From positions 186,001-250,000 of the forward strand of contig NZ_JABMCC010000121.1 of assembly GCF_013359905.1 (NCBI RefSeq): a stretch of DNA of 64,000 nt, read 5' to 3'. Shown here one piece after another: positions 7,714 to 17,700 of the stretch; position 1 is the stretch's first letter, and the number at the start of each line of letters is the position of its first letter. The translations under genes and the position numbers were made by a program. Source of the stretch: Paenibacillus taichungensis. Its GTDB lineage: Bacteria > Bacillota > Bacilli > Paenibacillales > Paenibacillaceae. A model generated the notes under the pieces. That model did no database searches. It worked only from the letters and a program-made list of their open reading frames with translations, and was not told the DNA's origin.

Positions 7714-9548
7714 TGAAGCGCAGCCTGTCCATCCGCCTGTTCTTTCATTTTGCCGTCGTGATTACGTTGTCTCTGTCCGCCATTGGCTTGTTTACCTATA
7801 CCTATGCCTCGACTGAAATGAATGATCAGCTTGCGGACAACATCGCCCAAACGATGCGCAATACGGCGTACCAGACTGATCTGTATTTGCAAAATTATGA
7901 TCGTGCAACCTACTCCATCCTCTCGAATGGAAGTGTGAAGCACTTTCTCGATATGAATTCGGAGGACAGTTATGCCTATTACGAGTACAGCCGTCAGATT
8001 AAGACGAACGTGTTCCCGCCTGTTTTTATGTTATACCCACAGATCAAGTTCCTATATGTTATTGGGGAAAACGGGCGTGTTGTCATTGATGACAACCAGA
8101 ATTCAGCCGGCATACCGGATATCGACACAGCACAGCAGTATAAGGAGTTGCTGGCTGCAACCCCTGCAAATGGCGAATCGACATTGCTTACCCGCAGTAT
8201 TCGCAGTGGACAGAGTGCCAATGTGATTACGATTGCTCGCCGGATTAGAGGGGTGTCCTCCTATACGCCTAACGGAGTACTGGCGATGGAAGTAAATGTG
8301 CTGGAGCTTGACAAAATATGGGGAGAACTCGACCTCGGTCAAGGTGGGTATCAGTATGTGATGGATCAGAACGGAACTGTAATCTACACACCCGGGGATG
8401 AAGAGGCGCAGACAGCGATGCCGTCCAATACTGTGAACAGGCTTATGCACATGAAGGCAGGATCACTGGAACAGAACACGGATGGCACCAAACGGCTGCT
8501 CATATCGGAGCTTTCGGCATATTCGGGATGGCGCTTTGTCGCTTCCGTGCCGCTGTCGGAGCTGCAAAGACCGATTGCAACGATCCGTTCGGCGACCTTA
8601 TGGGTTGGTGCAGGGACCTTGCTCGCTGCGCTTGTCGTGGCCTATCGGATCGGAGCATCTCAAGTGGAGCCCATTCGTGTGCTGATGAACGGAATGAGAC
8701 AGACGGAGAAGGGAATCTGGAACAAGGTGGAGATGAAGGAAAGGCGCGATGAAATTGGTGTGCTGATCCGCAGCTATAATCTGATGGTCAGCCGCCTGTC
8801 GGACATGATTGAGAGTGTATACGAGTCGGAGCTGCGCCGCCAGAAGTCGGAAATCGAGCTTCAGCAGGAGGCGCTGGAACGGCACCGTGCGGAATTTCAG
8901 GCGCTTCAGTTGCAGATCAATCCGCATTTTCTCTACAACACCCTGGAAACGATTAAATGTTATGCCGTCGTACAGGACTCCGAAGAAATTGCACAGATGG
9001 TGGAATCGATGGCTCATATGCTCCGTTATTCCATTCAGACCAATCTGGAGGAAATTACGGTTGCCAATGAGTTGAAGCATGTGCTGGCCTACCTTTCCAT
9101 CATGAAACATCGCATGGATCGGGAGCTTGAAGTTGAGGTCATCATTGCACCGGATCTGTTGTTGGAAAAAATGGTTCGACTCACTCTTCAGCCACTGGTC
9201 GAAAATGTGCTACAACACGCATTTCCACGAGGCATGGAGCCCGGTCACTTTATCCGTATCGATGCTCGGCGCCTGGAAGATCGCTTTCTTGTCATCGTCC
9301 AGGATAACGGTATGGGCATGAGCGAGGAACGCCTGGAGAAGCTGCGTGACCGTCTGGAATTGAATCGTCTGGCAGGCGAAGATTCCGATGATGTATACCA
9401 TCGCGGAGGCATCGGACTCATGAATGTTCATCGCCGGATTCAGCTGGTATTTGGAGAAACATATGGCTTGATGATTGAGAGTGAGCAAGGCTTGGGAACG
9501 ACCATTACGATGGCGCTTCCCGCAGATCAGCATAGCAAGCGGATTTAA
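7710..9548 (+). CDS. Sensor histidine kinase, YesM type
   Basis: The 612-residue kinase has an N-terminal membrane helix (about 8-30), a long extracytoplasmic dCache-like sensor region, a second helix near 285-305, a HAMP segment (about 305-365), a coiled linker, the His_kinase domain with QLQINPHFLYNTLETIKCYA (phospho-acceptor His at residue 406), and a HATPase domain with QPLVENVLQHAF (N box) and DNGMGM (G1 box). This is the architecture of YesM/LytS-type kinases that sense extracellular saccharides or their binding proteins. ATGA overlaps the regulator gene, so the two are co-translated. Confidence 0.92.
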   Translation: MMKRSLSIRLFFHFAVVITLSLSAIGLFTYTYASTEMNDQLADNIAQTMRNTAYQTDLYLQNYDRATYSILSNGSVKHFLDMNSEDSYAYYEYSRQIKTNVFPPVFMLYPQIKFLYVIGENGRVVIDDNQNSAGIPDIDTAQQYKELLAATPANGESTLLTRSIRSGQSANVITIARRIRGVSSYTPNGVLAMEVNVLELDKIWGELDLGQGGYQYVMDQNGTVIYTPGDEEAQTAMPSNTVNRLMHMKAGSLEQNTDGTKRLLISELSAYSGWRFVASVPLSELQRPIATIRSATLWVGAGTLLAALVVAYRIGASQVEPIRVLMNGMRQTEKGIWNKVEMKERRDEIGVLIRSYNLMVSRLSDMIESVYESELRRQKSEIELQQEALERHRAEFQALQLQINPHFLYNTLETIKCYAVVQDSEEIAQMVESMAHMLRYSIQTNLEEITVANELKHVLAYLSIMKHRMDRELEVEVIIAPDLLLEKMVRLTLQPLVENVLQHAFPRGMEPGHFIRIDARRLEDRFLVIVQDNGMGMSEERLEKLRDRLELNRLAGEDSDDVYHRGGIGLMNVHRRIQLVFGETYGLMIESEQGLGTTITMALPADQHSKRI

Positions 9549-9578
9549 TTAAATCTATAACAGGGAGGAAGATAGAAC

Positions 9579-10346
9579 ATGAATATCAACTTGCAGAACA
9601 AAATTGCGCTGGTTACCGGCTCCAGCGGAGGAATTGGTGCTGCCATTGCTGGGGCTTTGGCACGTTGCGGAGCAAAGGTGGCTGTGAATGGCCTGCATAA
9701 TATGGATCGGGCGGAGGAGGTCGTGGCCGCCATCCGTAATGCTGGCGGTGAAGCAGCTGCATTTCAGGCAGATGTGACCGATACGAATGCCATAGAATCG
9801 ATGGTTGGGGATATCACACTCCGCTTCGGCGGTCCGATTGATCTGTTAATTAATAATGCAGGGCATCTGGTGGAACGGAGCCCCATTGAAACGATGAGCG
9901 AGGAGCTTTACAGCCGGATTATGGATGTCAATCTGAAGAGCGCCGTATTTGTATCCAAAGCGGTCATTCCTGGCATGAGGGCGGCTGGAGGCGGCCGAAT
10001 TATCAATCTGACCTCGGTAGCGGCTCATAATGGAGGCGGCCCGGGTGCAGCTATTTACGCAGCCTCCAAGGCGGCCGTCATTGCGTTAACCAAAGGGCTT
10101 GCCAAAGAACTGGCTCCAGGCGGGATTACGGTCAATGCCCTTTCACCGGGCTTCATTGGGCAAACGGCATTCCATGCTACGTTCACCTCGGCGGAAGGCC
10201 GAACTTCTGCCGTAAGCAGCATTCCGCTTGGACGGGAAGGGACACCCGATGATGTCGCAGGAGCGGCGCTGTACCTGTGTTCCGAGCTGGGTTCTTTTAT
10301 AACCGGAGAAACGATTGAAATCAATGGCGGAATGTACATGCGTTGA
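9579..10346 (+). CDS. SDR family oxidoreductase, probable keto-uronate/gluconate dehydrogenase
   Basis: The 255-residue classical short-chain dehydrogenase has the nucleotide-binding TGSSGGIGAAIA (residues 12-23), NNAG near 87-90, catalytic Ser in NLTSVAAH, and YAASKAAV with the Tyr-Lys pair. The C terminus GETIEINGGMYMR is standard for the family. SDR enzymes in polyuronate loci reduce 5-keto-4-deoxyuronate or gluconate derivatives with NAD(P)H. Its position between the sensor kinase and a polysaccharide lyase makes that role plausible, but the family also includes FabG, so substrate is inferred. GGGAGG precedes the ATG. Confidence 0.8.
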   Translation: MNINLQNKIALVTGSSGGIGAAIAGALARCGAKVAVNGLHNMDRAEEVVAAIRNAGGEAAAFQADVTDTNAIESMVGDITLRFGGPIDLLINNAGHLVERSPIETMSEELYSRIMDVNLKSAVFVSKAVIPGMRAAGGGRIINLTSVAAHNGGGPGAAIYAASKAAVIALTKGLAKELAPGGITVNALSPGFIGQTAFHATFTSAEGRTSAVSSIPLGREGTPDDVAGAALYLCSELGSFITGETIEINGGMYMR

Positions 10347-10380
10347 TGCAACACCATTGCGATAAGGAGGGGACGATACG

Positions 10381-12750
10381 ATGGAAGTGAAGCGGAAGCT
10401 TGCAGAAAGACCGTTGTACCAACCAATCAGCGGGCCGTTCCATGTGGACTACGCTCCTGATGAACATACCGTTCTGGCAGAAAATCCGCCGAGATTTACC
10501 TGGATGGCGGCGCAGCAAGAGGATGAGAATGCTTATCTGCTGCAGGTGTCGGTGGGGCCTTCTTTTGAGGAAGAAGAGACGATGACCTTTGCGCCGCTCC
10601 CGTATAACTTTTTCACGCCTGACCGGGTGTTTGAACCTGGGGAGTATTATTGGCGATATGCGCTGCTTGTAGATCAACCAGTGCAGCAAGATAGCGAAGC
10701 CAAAGCGGACGCTGTGCTGGGTAAGCAGCAGGAAATGTCGGTATGGAGTGAGGTGAGGCGGTTTACGGTGCCAGCGGGATTGCCCGAGACACCGTTACCT
10801 TCTCGAGCTCAGCGGTATGTTGCCACGGACACGTCTCACCCTCGGCTATGGCTCGGAGAGAGTGGGCTAAGGGCACTTGCGGATGGCATTGCATCAGATG
10901 CTACATATTGCGGCTGGGATGTGTTTATGGAGAAATCTGTGGAACCGTGGGCCAACCGCGAGATGATCAGCGAACCGATGCCTTACCCGGAGAACAAACG
11001 TGTCGCTCCGCTCTGGAGGCAAATGTACATTGACTGTCAGGAAACGTTATATGCGATTCGTCATCTCAGCATCGCTGGGCGGGTGCTACGTGACGAACGG
11101 TTGCTTGGAGCAGCCAAAACCTGGCTATTGCATGTGGCGGCTTGGGATACGGAGGGAACGACCTCCCGTGATTATAACGATGAGGCGGCTTTTCGGGTCG
11201 CCGCCGCGCTCGCTTGGGGCTATGATTGGCTGCATGATGAGTTGACCAGTGATGAGCAAGAGGTGGTAAGGCGCAGCTTGCTGCGGCGGACAGAACAGGT
11301 GGCCCAGCATGTGATGGTTCGCTCGAAAATCCATCATGTGCCTTATGACAGCCATGCCGTGCGTTCATTATCCTCCGTGCTTGTGCCCTGCTGTATGGCC
11401 TTGTTGCATGAGGAGCAGCAGGCTGCAGAGTGGCTGGATTATGCGATCGATTATTATGCCTGTCTGTACTCCCCTTGGGGAGGAAGTGATGGAGGTTGGG
11501 CCGAAGGTCCAATGTATTGGACAACAGGCATGGCCTATGTGACCGAAGCGATGAATTTGTTGCGAAACTATGCGGGCATCGACTTCTTCCGTCGGCCGTT
11601 CTTCCAGCGTACCGGGGATTTTCCACTCTATGTGTACCCGCCCGATGCTCGTCGCGCCAGCTTTGGAGATCAGTCTACGCTGGGTGACCCGGTAAACTTG
11701 AAAACAGGCTATCTTGTCCGCCAACTGGCAGGTGTTACAGGCAACCGCTGGTACCAGTGGTACTTTGAGCGTGTTCGCCAATCCGATCCGGGGACAGAGG
11801 GAGCTTTTTATAACTACGGTTGGTGGGACTTTAACTTTGACGACCTGGTATACCGCCACGATTATCCGCAGGTGGAGGAAGAGTCGCCTGTAGACATCGA
11901 GCCACTTAAGTGGTTCCGTGATGTGGGGTGGGTAGCCATGCATCACCGGATGGACGATCCGGATGAGCATGTTATGCTGCTGCTCAAATCGAGCCGTTAT
12001 GGCTCCATCAGCCACAGTCATGCGGATCAAAACAGTTTCACCCTACATGCATTCGGTGAGCCGCTCGCGGCGGATACGGGCTATTATATCGCGCACGGCA
12101 GCTCCTTTCACCGGGAATGGCGCAGGCAGACACGCTCCAAAAACAACCTGCTGATTGGTGGAACAGGTCAGTATGCTGAGAACAACAAGGTGCTGAATAT
12201 GGCCGCAACTGGGCAGATCGAAGAGGCCTATTGGCGGGACGGCGATGGCTATGTGCGCGCGGTAGCGACCGATGCCTATGCCAGCACCGTGCCCCATGTG
12301 AAGCGTGTTATACGGGAGATTCATTTTCTGCAATCATCCTATTTCGTCATTGTGGACCACATTGACCTGGAGAAGCCGGACAGCGTTCAATGGCTATTCC
12401 ATGCACTGCACCCGCTACAGCTGAAAGGGCAGAGCTTCCGTCTGAACGGTAATAAGGCGGGGCTTGAGGGCACGTTTGTATATGCATCCTCCGGTGAGTT
12501 GTCGCTCAGCCAGACGGATCAATTCGCAGAGGTGGACCCGAAAGAGTACGAAGGGCTGGAAAGACATTATCATCTGAGCGCAGAAACGCGCCCTGCTTCA
12601 AGCCATAGAATTGTAACGCTGCTGGTACCATATAAGATCGAGGAGCCGAAGTATGTCCCCTATTTCATTGATGACCAGGATCACGGCATCCATCTCTATT
12701 TTACCGACAACGGTGTAACGAAGAAGATCGAGGTATCCAAGACGTACTAG
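10381..12750 (+). CDS. Heparinase II/III-type polysaccharide lyase with DUF4962 N-terminal domain
   Basis: The 789-residue protein opens with a strand-rich domain typical of DUF4962 (about 15-125: FHVDYAPDEHTVLAENPPRF). An alpha/alpha toroid follows (about 140-500), with conserved NDEAAFRVAAALAWGYDWLH and GGWAEGPMYW. The C-terminal beta-sheet domain carries the heparinase II/III hallmark SHSHADQNSFTLHAFGEPLA. Tyr and His residues in such regions act in beta-elimination of uronic-acid polymers (heparin, alginate oligomers, ulvan or similar). I see no signal peptide, so it probably works inside the cell on imported oligosaccharides, which suits the permeases upstream. Exact substrate cannot be told. 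AAGGAGGGG precedes the ATG. Confidence 0.85.
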   Translation: MEVKRKLAERPLYQPISGPFHVDYAPDEHTVLAENPPRFTWMAAQQEDENAYLLQVSVGPSFEEEETMTFAPLPYNFFTPDRVFEPGEYYWRYALLVDQPVQQDSEAKADAVLGKQQEMSVWSEVRRFTVPAGLPETPLPSRAQRYVATDTSHPRLWLGESGLRALADGIASDATYCGWDVFMEKSVEPWANREMISEPMPYPENKRVAPLWRQMYIDCQETLYAIRHLSIAGRVLRDERLLGAAKTWLLHVAAWDTEGTTSRDYNDEAAFRVAAALAWGYDWLHDELTSDEQEVVRRSLLRRTEQVAQHVMVRSKIHHVPYDSHAVRSLSSVLVPCCMALLHEEQQAAEWLDYAIDYYACLYSPWGGSDGGWAEGPMYWTTGMAYVTEAMNLLRNYAGIDFFRRPFFQRTGDFPLYVYPPDARRASFGDQSTLGDPVNLKTGYLVRQLAGVTGNRWYQWYFERVRQSDPGTEGAFYNYGWWDFNFDDLVYRHDYPQVEEESPVDIEPLKWFRDVGWVAMHHRMDDPDEHVMLLLKSSRYGSISHSHADQNSFTLHAFGEPLAADTGYYIAHGSSFHREWRRQTRSKNNLLIGGTGQYAENNKVLNMAATGQIEEAYWRDGDGYVRAVATDAYASTVPHVKRVIREIHFLQSSYFVIVDHIDLEKPDSVQWLFHALHPLQLKGQSFRLNGNKAGLEGTFVYASSGELSLSQTDQFAEVDPKEYEGLERHYHLSAETRPASSHRIVTLLVPYKIEEPKYVPYFIDDQDHGIHLYFTDNGVTKKIEVSKTY

Positions 12751-12943
12751 ATAAGATGAGCTGAATATTTACACAATAACGAAGAGTGCAGAACCCATCT
12801 GAAGAAGCGAAGCGTTCGCCTTTATCCCCGGATTTTTCCCTCTGAAAAGGGAATCAAAAAAATTTGGGGATAACAGCGATCGGAAGAGGGTACTGCAATC
12901 GCAGTGGATGAGTGTAAAGTTTGTACGTTCAATTTATATAGTG
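12751..12943. repeat. Long palindromic intergenic repeat, copy 1
   Basis: This gene-free stretch is a ~190-base imperfect inverted repeat. Nested arms include TTTACAC with GTGTAAA, TGCAG (12787-12791) with CTGCA (12893-12897), TTATCCCC with GGGGATAA, and an inner TTCCCT/AGGGAA hairpin. A separate small hairpin, GCGAAGCGTTCGC, sits in the left arm. A second copy lies at 19066-19258. It holds no plausible gene. It could be a miniature mobile element or a structured intergenic element. Confidence 0.75.
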
Positions 12944-13003
12944 CTATATGACTGGATGCTGTGGAGCGCTGAGTGCTGACCTAAAGAAAACGCAATCTCA
13001 TCT

Positions 13004-13040
13004 AAAACATCCCCATTGTTGCAGGCGGTGGGGATGTTTT
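13004..13040. terminator. Rho-independent terminator
   Basis: AAAACATCCCCAT and GTGGGGATGTTTT form a 13-pair stem (one G-T pair) around an 11-base loop, ending in a T run. It closes the lyase transcript, so the binding-protein gene downstream needs its own promoter. Confidence 0.8.
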
Positions 13041-13050
13041 AACATCTATT

Positions 13051-13063
13051 TGAAAGCGCTTCA
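13051..13063 (+). promoter_or_regulatory. Catabolite-responsive-element-like site
   Basis: TGAAAGCGCTTCA is a near-palindrome one base short of the CcpA consensus TGAAAGCGCTTTCA. It lies 41 bases upstream of the sugar-binding lipoprotein gene and downstream of a terminator, as expected for glucose repression of that gene. Confidence 0.5.
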
Positions 13064-13104
13064 TCAACGAGTGGTACCTAAATCAGGATGAAAAGAGGGG
13101 TAGC

Positions 13105-14655
13105 ATGAAAAAGTGGATGGTCTCAGGCATGGCGCTATTGCTGGCGGCAGCTGTCATGACGGGGTGCAACAAAGGCAGCGGAGCGGCATCCGGTGAGGGC
13201 GGGGGAGACGGCAAAACAAAATTCTCCATTTCACTACGTACGCTGGCGTATACGTATGTGGAGAAGTCACCCGACATTAACAAGGATCAATGGGTGAAGA
13301 AACTCGAGGATCTGACCAATACCGATCTGAAAATTGTCCTGGTGCCCCATAAGGAATATGAACAGAAAATGGTTCAGATGTTTGCCACCAATGATATTCC
13401 TGACGTGGTGCAGGGTGACGGCGGCGTCAACGGCAAAGAGATGGCCGGCTCGGTCGAAGCTGGAGTATTTCAGCCGCTGGATGAACTGCTGCAGCAGTAC
13501 GGGCAAGATTTGCTCAAAGCCGTACCGAAGGAAGCCTGGGACCAGGTAACTCATGACGGCCATATCTATGCCATCCCCGAATATTTATCCAATCCATCCC
13601 GCCGGGCAACCTGGATTCGCAAGGATCTGCTGGATCAAACGGGACTGCCGGTGCCTACTACGGTTGAGGAAACGATGGACGTCTTGCGCGCCTTCAAGAA
13701 GCTCGGCGTGGAGAATCCATATATGGGGCGTGAGGATTTCAAATATGCAGATACCTTTTTCGGTGCCTATGACGTACAGCAATTCCTGTCCATGATGGAG
13801 CAGCAGGGCGACCTGGTTGTACCGAAGTTCATGGATAACGAGAATATGCAGCAAGCCCTCACTGTCTATAAGACGATGTACGAGGAAGGGCTGATCAACA
13901 AAGAGTTCGCGACCATCAATTCCACCGTATTCAAAAACACGATTCTCTCTGGCAAGGCGGGCATGTGGTCCATGAACGCCAACGAACTGATCCAATGGGA
14001 GAAGCAGATTAAAGCGTCGGTTCCCGATGCGAAAATCGAGATTATTCCTTCCCCTGTCGGCCCCGACGGAAAGGGCGGTTATTATTTGTACGGTCCGGTG
14101 ACACGTGCCTACTTTATTAATAAGGATGCGGCTGATCCGGCTTCCATTATCCGTTTCTTTAACTGGATGGTGTCTGACGAAGCCGAAAAGTTTTTCACAT
14201 ACGGCACAGAAGGAGAGACCTATACAGAGGATAATGGCGTGATTTCATACACAGCGCCAACAGACTCTGCTGGTGTGGACGAAGAGCGTTACCGTCAGTC
14301 GTTCTTATGGTTCGTACAGGACACAACGTACAATAAAGGCTCGTTATCGCTGACAGAGGAAGGCAGAAAGCTGATGAATATTTACGATACCATCTTAGCC
14401 AAAGAAGGTCGGGATGGCATCAACTTTGATCCGCGTTTGGAAGCTTTTGTACAGAATCCCGATATTGCTCCCAATTCGGATACACCTCCTCAAGTATTGC
14501 TCACACACATGATCAAGATGGTTTATGGTAAGGAGCCAATTTCCGATTGGCCGAAAGTGGTAGAAGAATGGAAATCCAAGGGCGGCGATCGGGCAATCGA
14601 GGAAGCCACGGAGAAATTTAAAAAAGGTGAAGGCGTGTCGGCACCGCGTCGCTAA
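13105..14655 (+). CDS. Extracellular solute-binding lipoprotein for a complex carbohydrate
   Basis: The 516-residue protein starts with MKKWMVSGMALLLAAAVMTGC, a lipoprotein signal with the cysteine at residue 21, followed by a Gly/Ser-rich linker. The mature part has the features of family 1 carbohydrate-binding proteins of the LipO type: NDIPDVVQGDGG, AIPEYLSNPSRRATWIRKDL, and a conserved ASIIRFFNWMVSDEAEKFF near residue 350. It should capture oligosaccharides outside the membrane and deliver them to the LplB/YtcP-like permeases encoded 7 kb upstream. GAGGGG precedes the ATG. It is followed after 53 bases by the giant secreted enzyme. Confidence 0.9.
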   Translation: MKKWMVSGMALLLAAAVMTGCNKGSGAASGEGGGDGKTKFSISLRTLAYTYVEKSPDINKDQWVKKLEDLTNTDLKIVLVPHKEYEQKMVQMFATNDIPDVVQGDGGVNGKEMAGSVEAGVFQPLDELLQQYGQDLLKAVPKEAWDQVTHDGHIYAIPEYLSNPSRRATWIRKDLLDQTGLPVPTTVEETMDVLRAFKKLGVENPYMGREDFKYADTFFGAYDVQQFLSMMEQQGDLVVPKFMDNENMQQALTVYKTMYEEGLINKEFATINSTVFKNTILSGKAGMWSMNANELIQWEKQIKASVPDAKIEIIPSPVGPDGKGGYYLYGPVTRAYFINKDAADPASIIRFFNWMVSDEAEKFFTYGTEGETYTEDNGVISYTAPTDSAGVDEERYRQSFLWFVQDTTYNKGSLSLTEEGRKLMNIYDTILAKEGRDGINFDPRLEAFVQNPDIAPNSDTPPQVLLTHMIKMVYGKEPISDWPKVVEEWKSKGGDRAIEEATEKFKKGEGVSAPRR

Positions 14656-14708
14656 CTAAGCGGGATGGAACCAGTGTAGTGAGTCAGCTGAATACGGAGG
14701 GGATACAA

Positions 14709-17700
14709 GTGAATGACGTGTTCAAAACGTGGAAGAAGCGTGTTGTACTTGTTGCCATGTCTGTCATACTCATTAGCGGTATTACCGTTCCCGTGCATGA
14801 AGTCCGGGCGATGGAAGACGCTGATCCTAGCTCTATTTTCAATGCTACACAGGAAGAAAATATCCCAGATCCGGAGGGCCCAGAGCTGGAGATTTACGCG
14901 GAAAACTTTGATGATCCGGACAATTTTGGCTCTACAGGCGGAATTGCATTGAGAGCTCCCTGGCTGCAGGAAGGGGGAGGTGGAAGTAAGGCCAAAACAT
15001 CGTCTTCCACAACCGCCCCCTCGTTGCCCAACATGATCAAGATTGACGGAACAGATGCACTTGCGCTGCCACTTGATCTGACTGGATACGGAAATATTCG
15101 GCTGAGCTACTACACACGTGCGTCGTCCTATATAAGCGGAAGCATCATTATCGAATGGTCGAAGGATGGAGGCAGTTCCTGGGCAACGCTGGAGACATTT
15201 GAACTTCCTCCGGGTACTCCTGACGTGAAGAACAAGGAAGGGAATACGCTAAAAAGCTGGACGCTGGGTTCGGAAGCGAACAATAACAGCACAGTGAAAA
15301 TTCGTTTTCGAACAGGAGATGCCATGCAGGCCAACATGTATATCGACAATGTTGCCATTTACGGTCAGGCTATTCCCGGTATAACGCCTGCCCCATCCCC
15401 AGTGCCGCCTGGAGAGGAGAATACTGAGTTTACGCCCCCACAAGGAGTGACTTTATACGAAGATGTGGAGATTGGCACGGCTGGTGGGCGAGCAATCTAT
15501 TCATCCATTGCTGTTCCCGAGACAGCGGCAGCTGAACCGATGCCGGTCATGGTCTATATCCATGGAGGTGGATGGAATCACGGGGATCGAAAGCAAGCAT
15601 TAAACTCCATATGCAATTATGTACTCAAACGCGGTTATATCGGTGTATCTCTGGACTACCGGCTGACGCCTGAGGCGCCGTTCCCTGCCCAGATTCAGGA
15701 TGTAAAGCTCGCTATCCGATATTTGCGGGCCCATGCAGCCCAGTACAATCTGGACCCGAGTCGCATCGGCGTCTGGGGATCATCTGCGGGCGGCCATCTG
15801 GCTGCATTACTCGGCACAACAGGAGACATGGTCGCTGGTGACACTGTAGAGCTCGATACAGGGGTGACGGTAGATGTACCTGATCTTGAAGGTTCTGGCG
15901 GATGGCCTGAGTATTCCGACAAAGTGCAGGCGGTCGCCGACTGGTACGGACCCGCTGATTTTACGACGACATTTGCCAATAACTATAGCTCGGTCACAGC
16001 TCTGCTTGGCGGGCATCGTCCGTTCGATGTTCCGGAGCAGGCCAGACTTGCCATGCCGGGCACGTATGCTTCACCGGATGATCCACCGTTCTGGATTCGG
16101 CACGGTGATGCTGATGCCACCATTCCTTACACCGACAGTGTTACTTTCGCGGGACAGCTTCAATCTGCGGGTGTCCCGATTGTGGATATGAAAGTCGTAC
16201 CAGGTCAGGGCCATGGATTTACAGGGACGGCTTCCGAGATTGCCAATGCGGAGGCATGGACCTTCTTTGATGAACATGTGAAGAACCGGATTGTTACGGA
16301 GCCCATTATTTTCAAAAGCAATCCCGAAGACACTTCGCCTGGAGCCGAAGAAGAGGGAGAAGAAAAACCGTTGATTGAAAAGGTCATCGCCAGCAAGCTG
16401 CCAAGCGACGATGCGGCGATTGACAGCAGCAAGCCTGATTTGAATTTCAATCAGGCTACGGGCTCCAGCACCGGATTACTAAGCATCTCTTCCACTTCGT
16501 CGACCAAGAAATATGTATATTTCAAATTTGATATGTCCGGAAATGAGCCCGAAGGAGATCGGTATCGACTACGGATTGCCGCCAAAAAAGGCACATCGAA
16601 TATCGATACAGAGTTGTCTCTTTACGGTTTGGATGAAACAGACTGGAGCGAATCATCGTTAACCTGGTCGAATGCTCCGGTCCAAAGTCTCAGCGAAAGT
16701 TCGCTGCTTGGCAAATTCCAGGTCACGGCAGATCGTAATGGAAGCCCAGCCGTCTATGAAGTGGATGTAACCGATTATGTGAAGAGTCGTCCAGATGCGG
16801 GGCAGGTTGCATTTTTGCTCGCAGATGCGGAATCAACAGGTGTTTCCGTGAACGTATACACCAAGGAAGCCAACGGAACGAGCAATCCGCGTCCACAGTT
16901 ATCGGTCATTGCTTTAATCGAAGAAGGCAGTGACACGCAGTCACCAGAATGGGAGCAGGGAGCTATACTTGAGATTCGCAACTGGGGAACGGATTTTACG
17001 GAACTGAGATGGCCAGCGGCCAGCGATGATACAGCTGTATCTGCCTACCGGATTTATCGGGATGGAGTTTTGCTGGCTGAACAAGGCAAACAGTCATTTC
17101 GTGACAGCGGACTTGCAGCCGGAACATCGTACACGTTTCAAGTGAGGGCGATTGATGAAGCCGGAAACGTCAGCAGTGCTTTATCAACCGATATAACCAC
17201 CCTTGCCTTTCCGGTATCATCCTTGCCTGTTGCTTTCGTCTCGGCAAGCGGTAGCGATGGCAACCTGGCGACCAATACCATCGACAATAACAGTTATACA
17301 CGCTGGTCTGTTGCCGGAGAGGGGCAATGGATCACGTTTGATCTGGGTCAGGCTCAGCAAGTGGGCTATGTTGGGATTGGTTTTTACAAAGGGGATGTCA
17401 GGAAGACCTTTTTTGAGGTAGAAACGTCTGTTGACGGGAATCATTGGACCCAGGTATTCAATGGCGAAAGCAGTGGGGATACAACAGAAATGCAGGCATT
17501 TGATATCCCGGACACTTCTGCACGTTATGTACGGATCACTGGGCATGGCAATTCTGATTCCAGTATTTATACAAGTCTGACCGATGTGCATCTGTATGCT
17601 CCTTATGCAGGGGGAGGAACGCCTGTTGCCCTGATTCCGTACATTGAGCCACAACCACCTGAAGGGACGGTGCCCTTTATCGCTCCAGGACTGACGGAGA

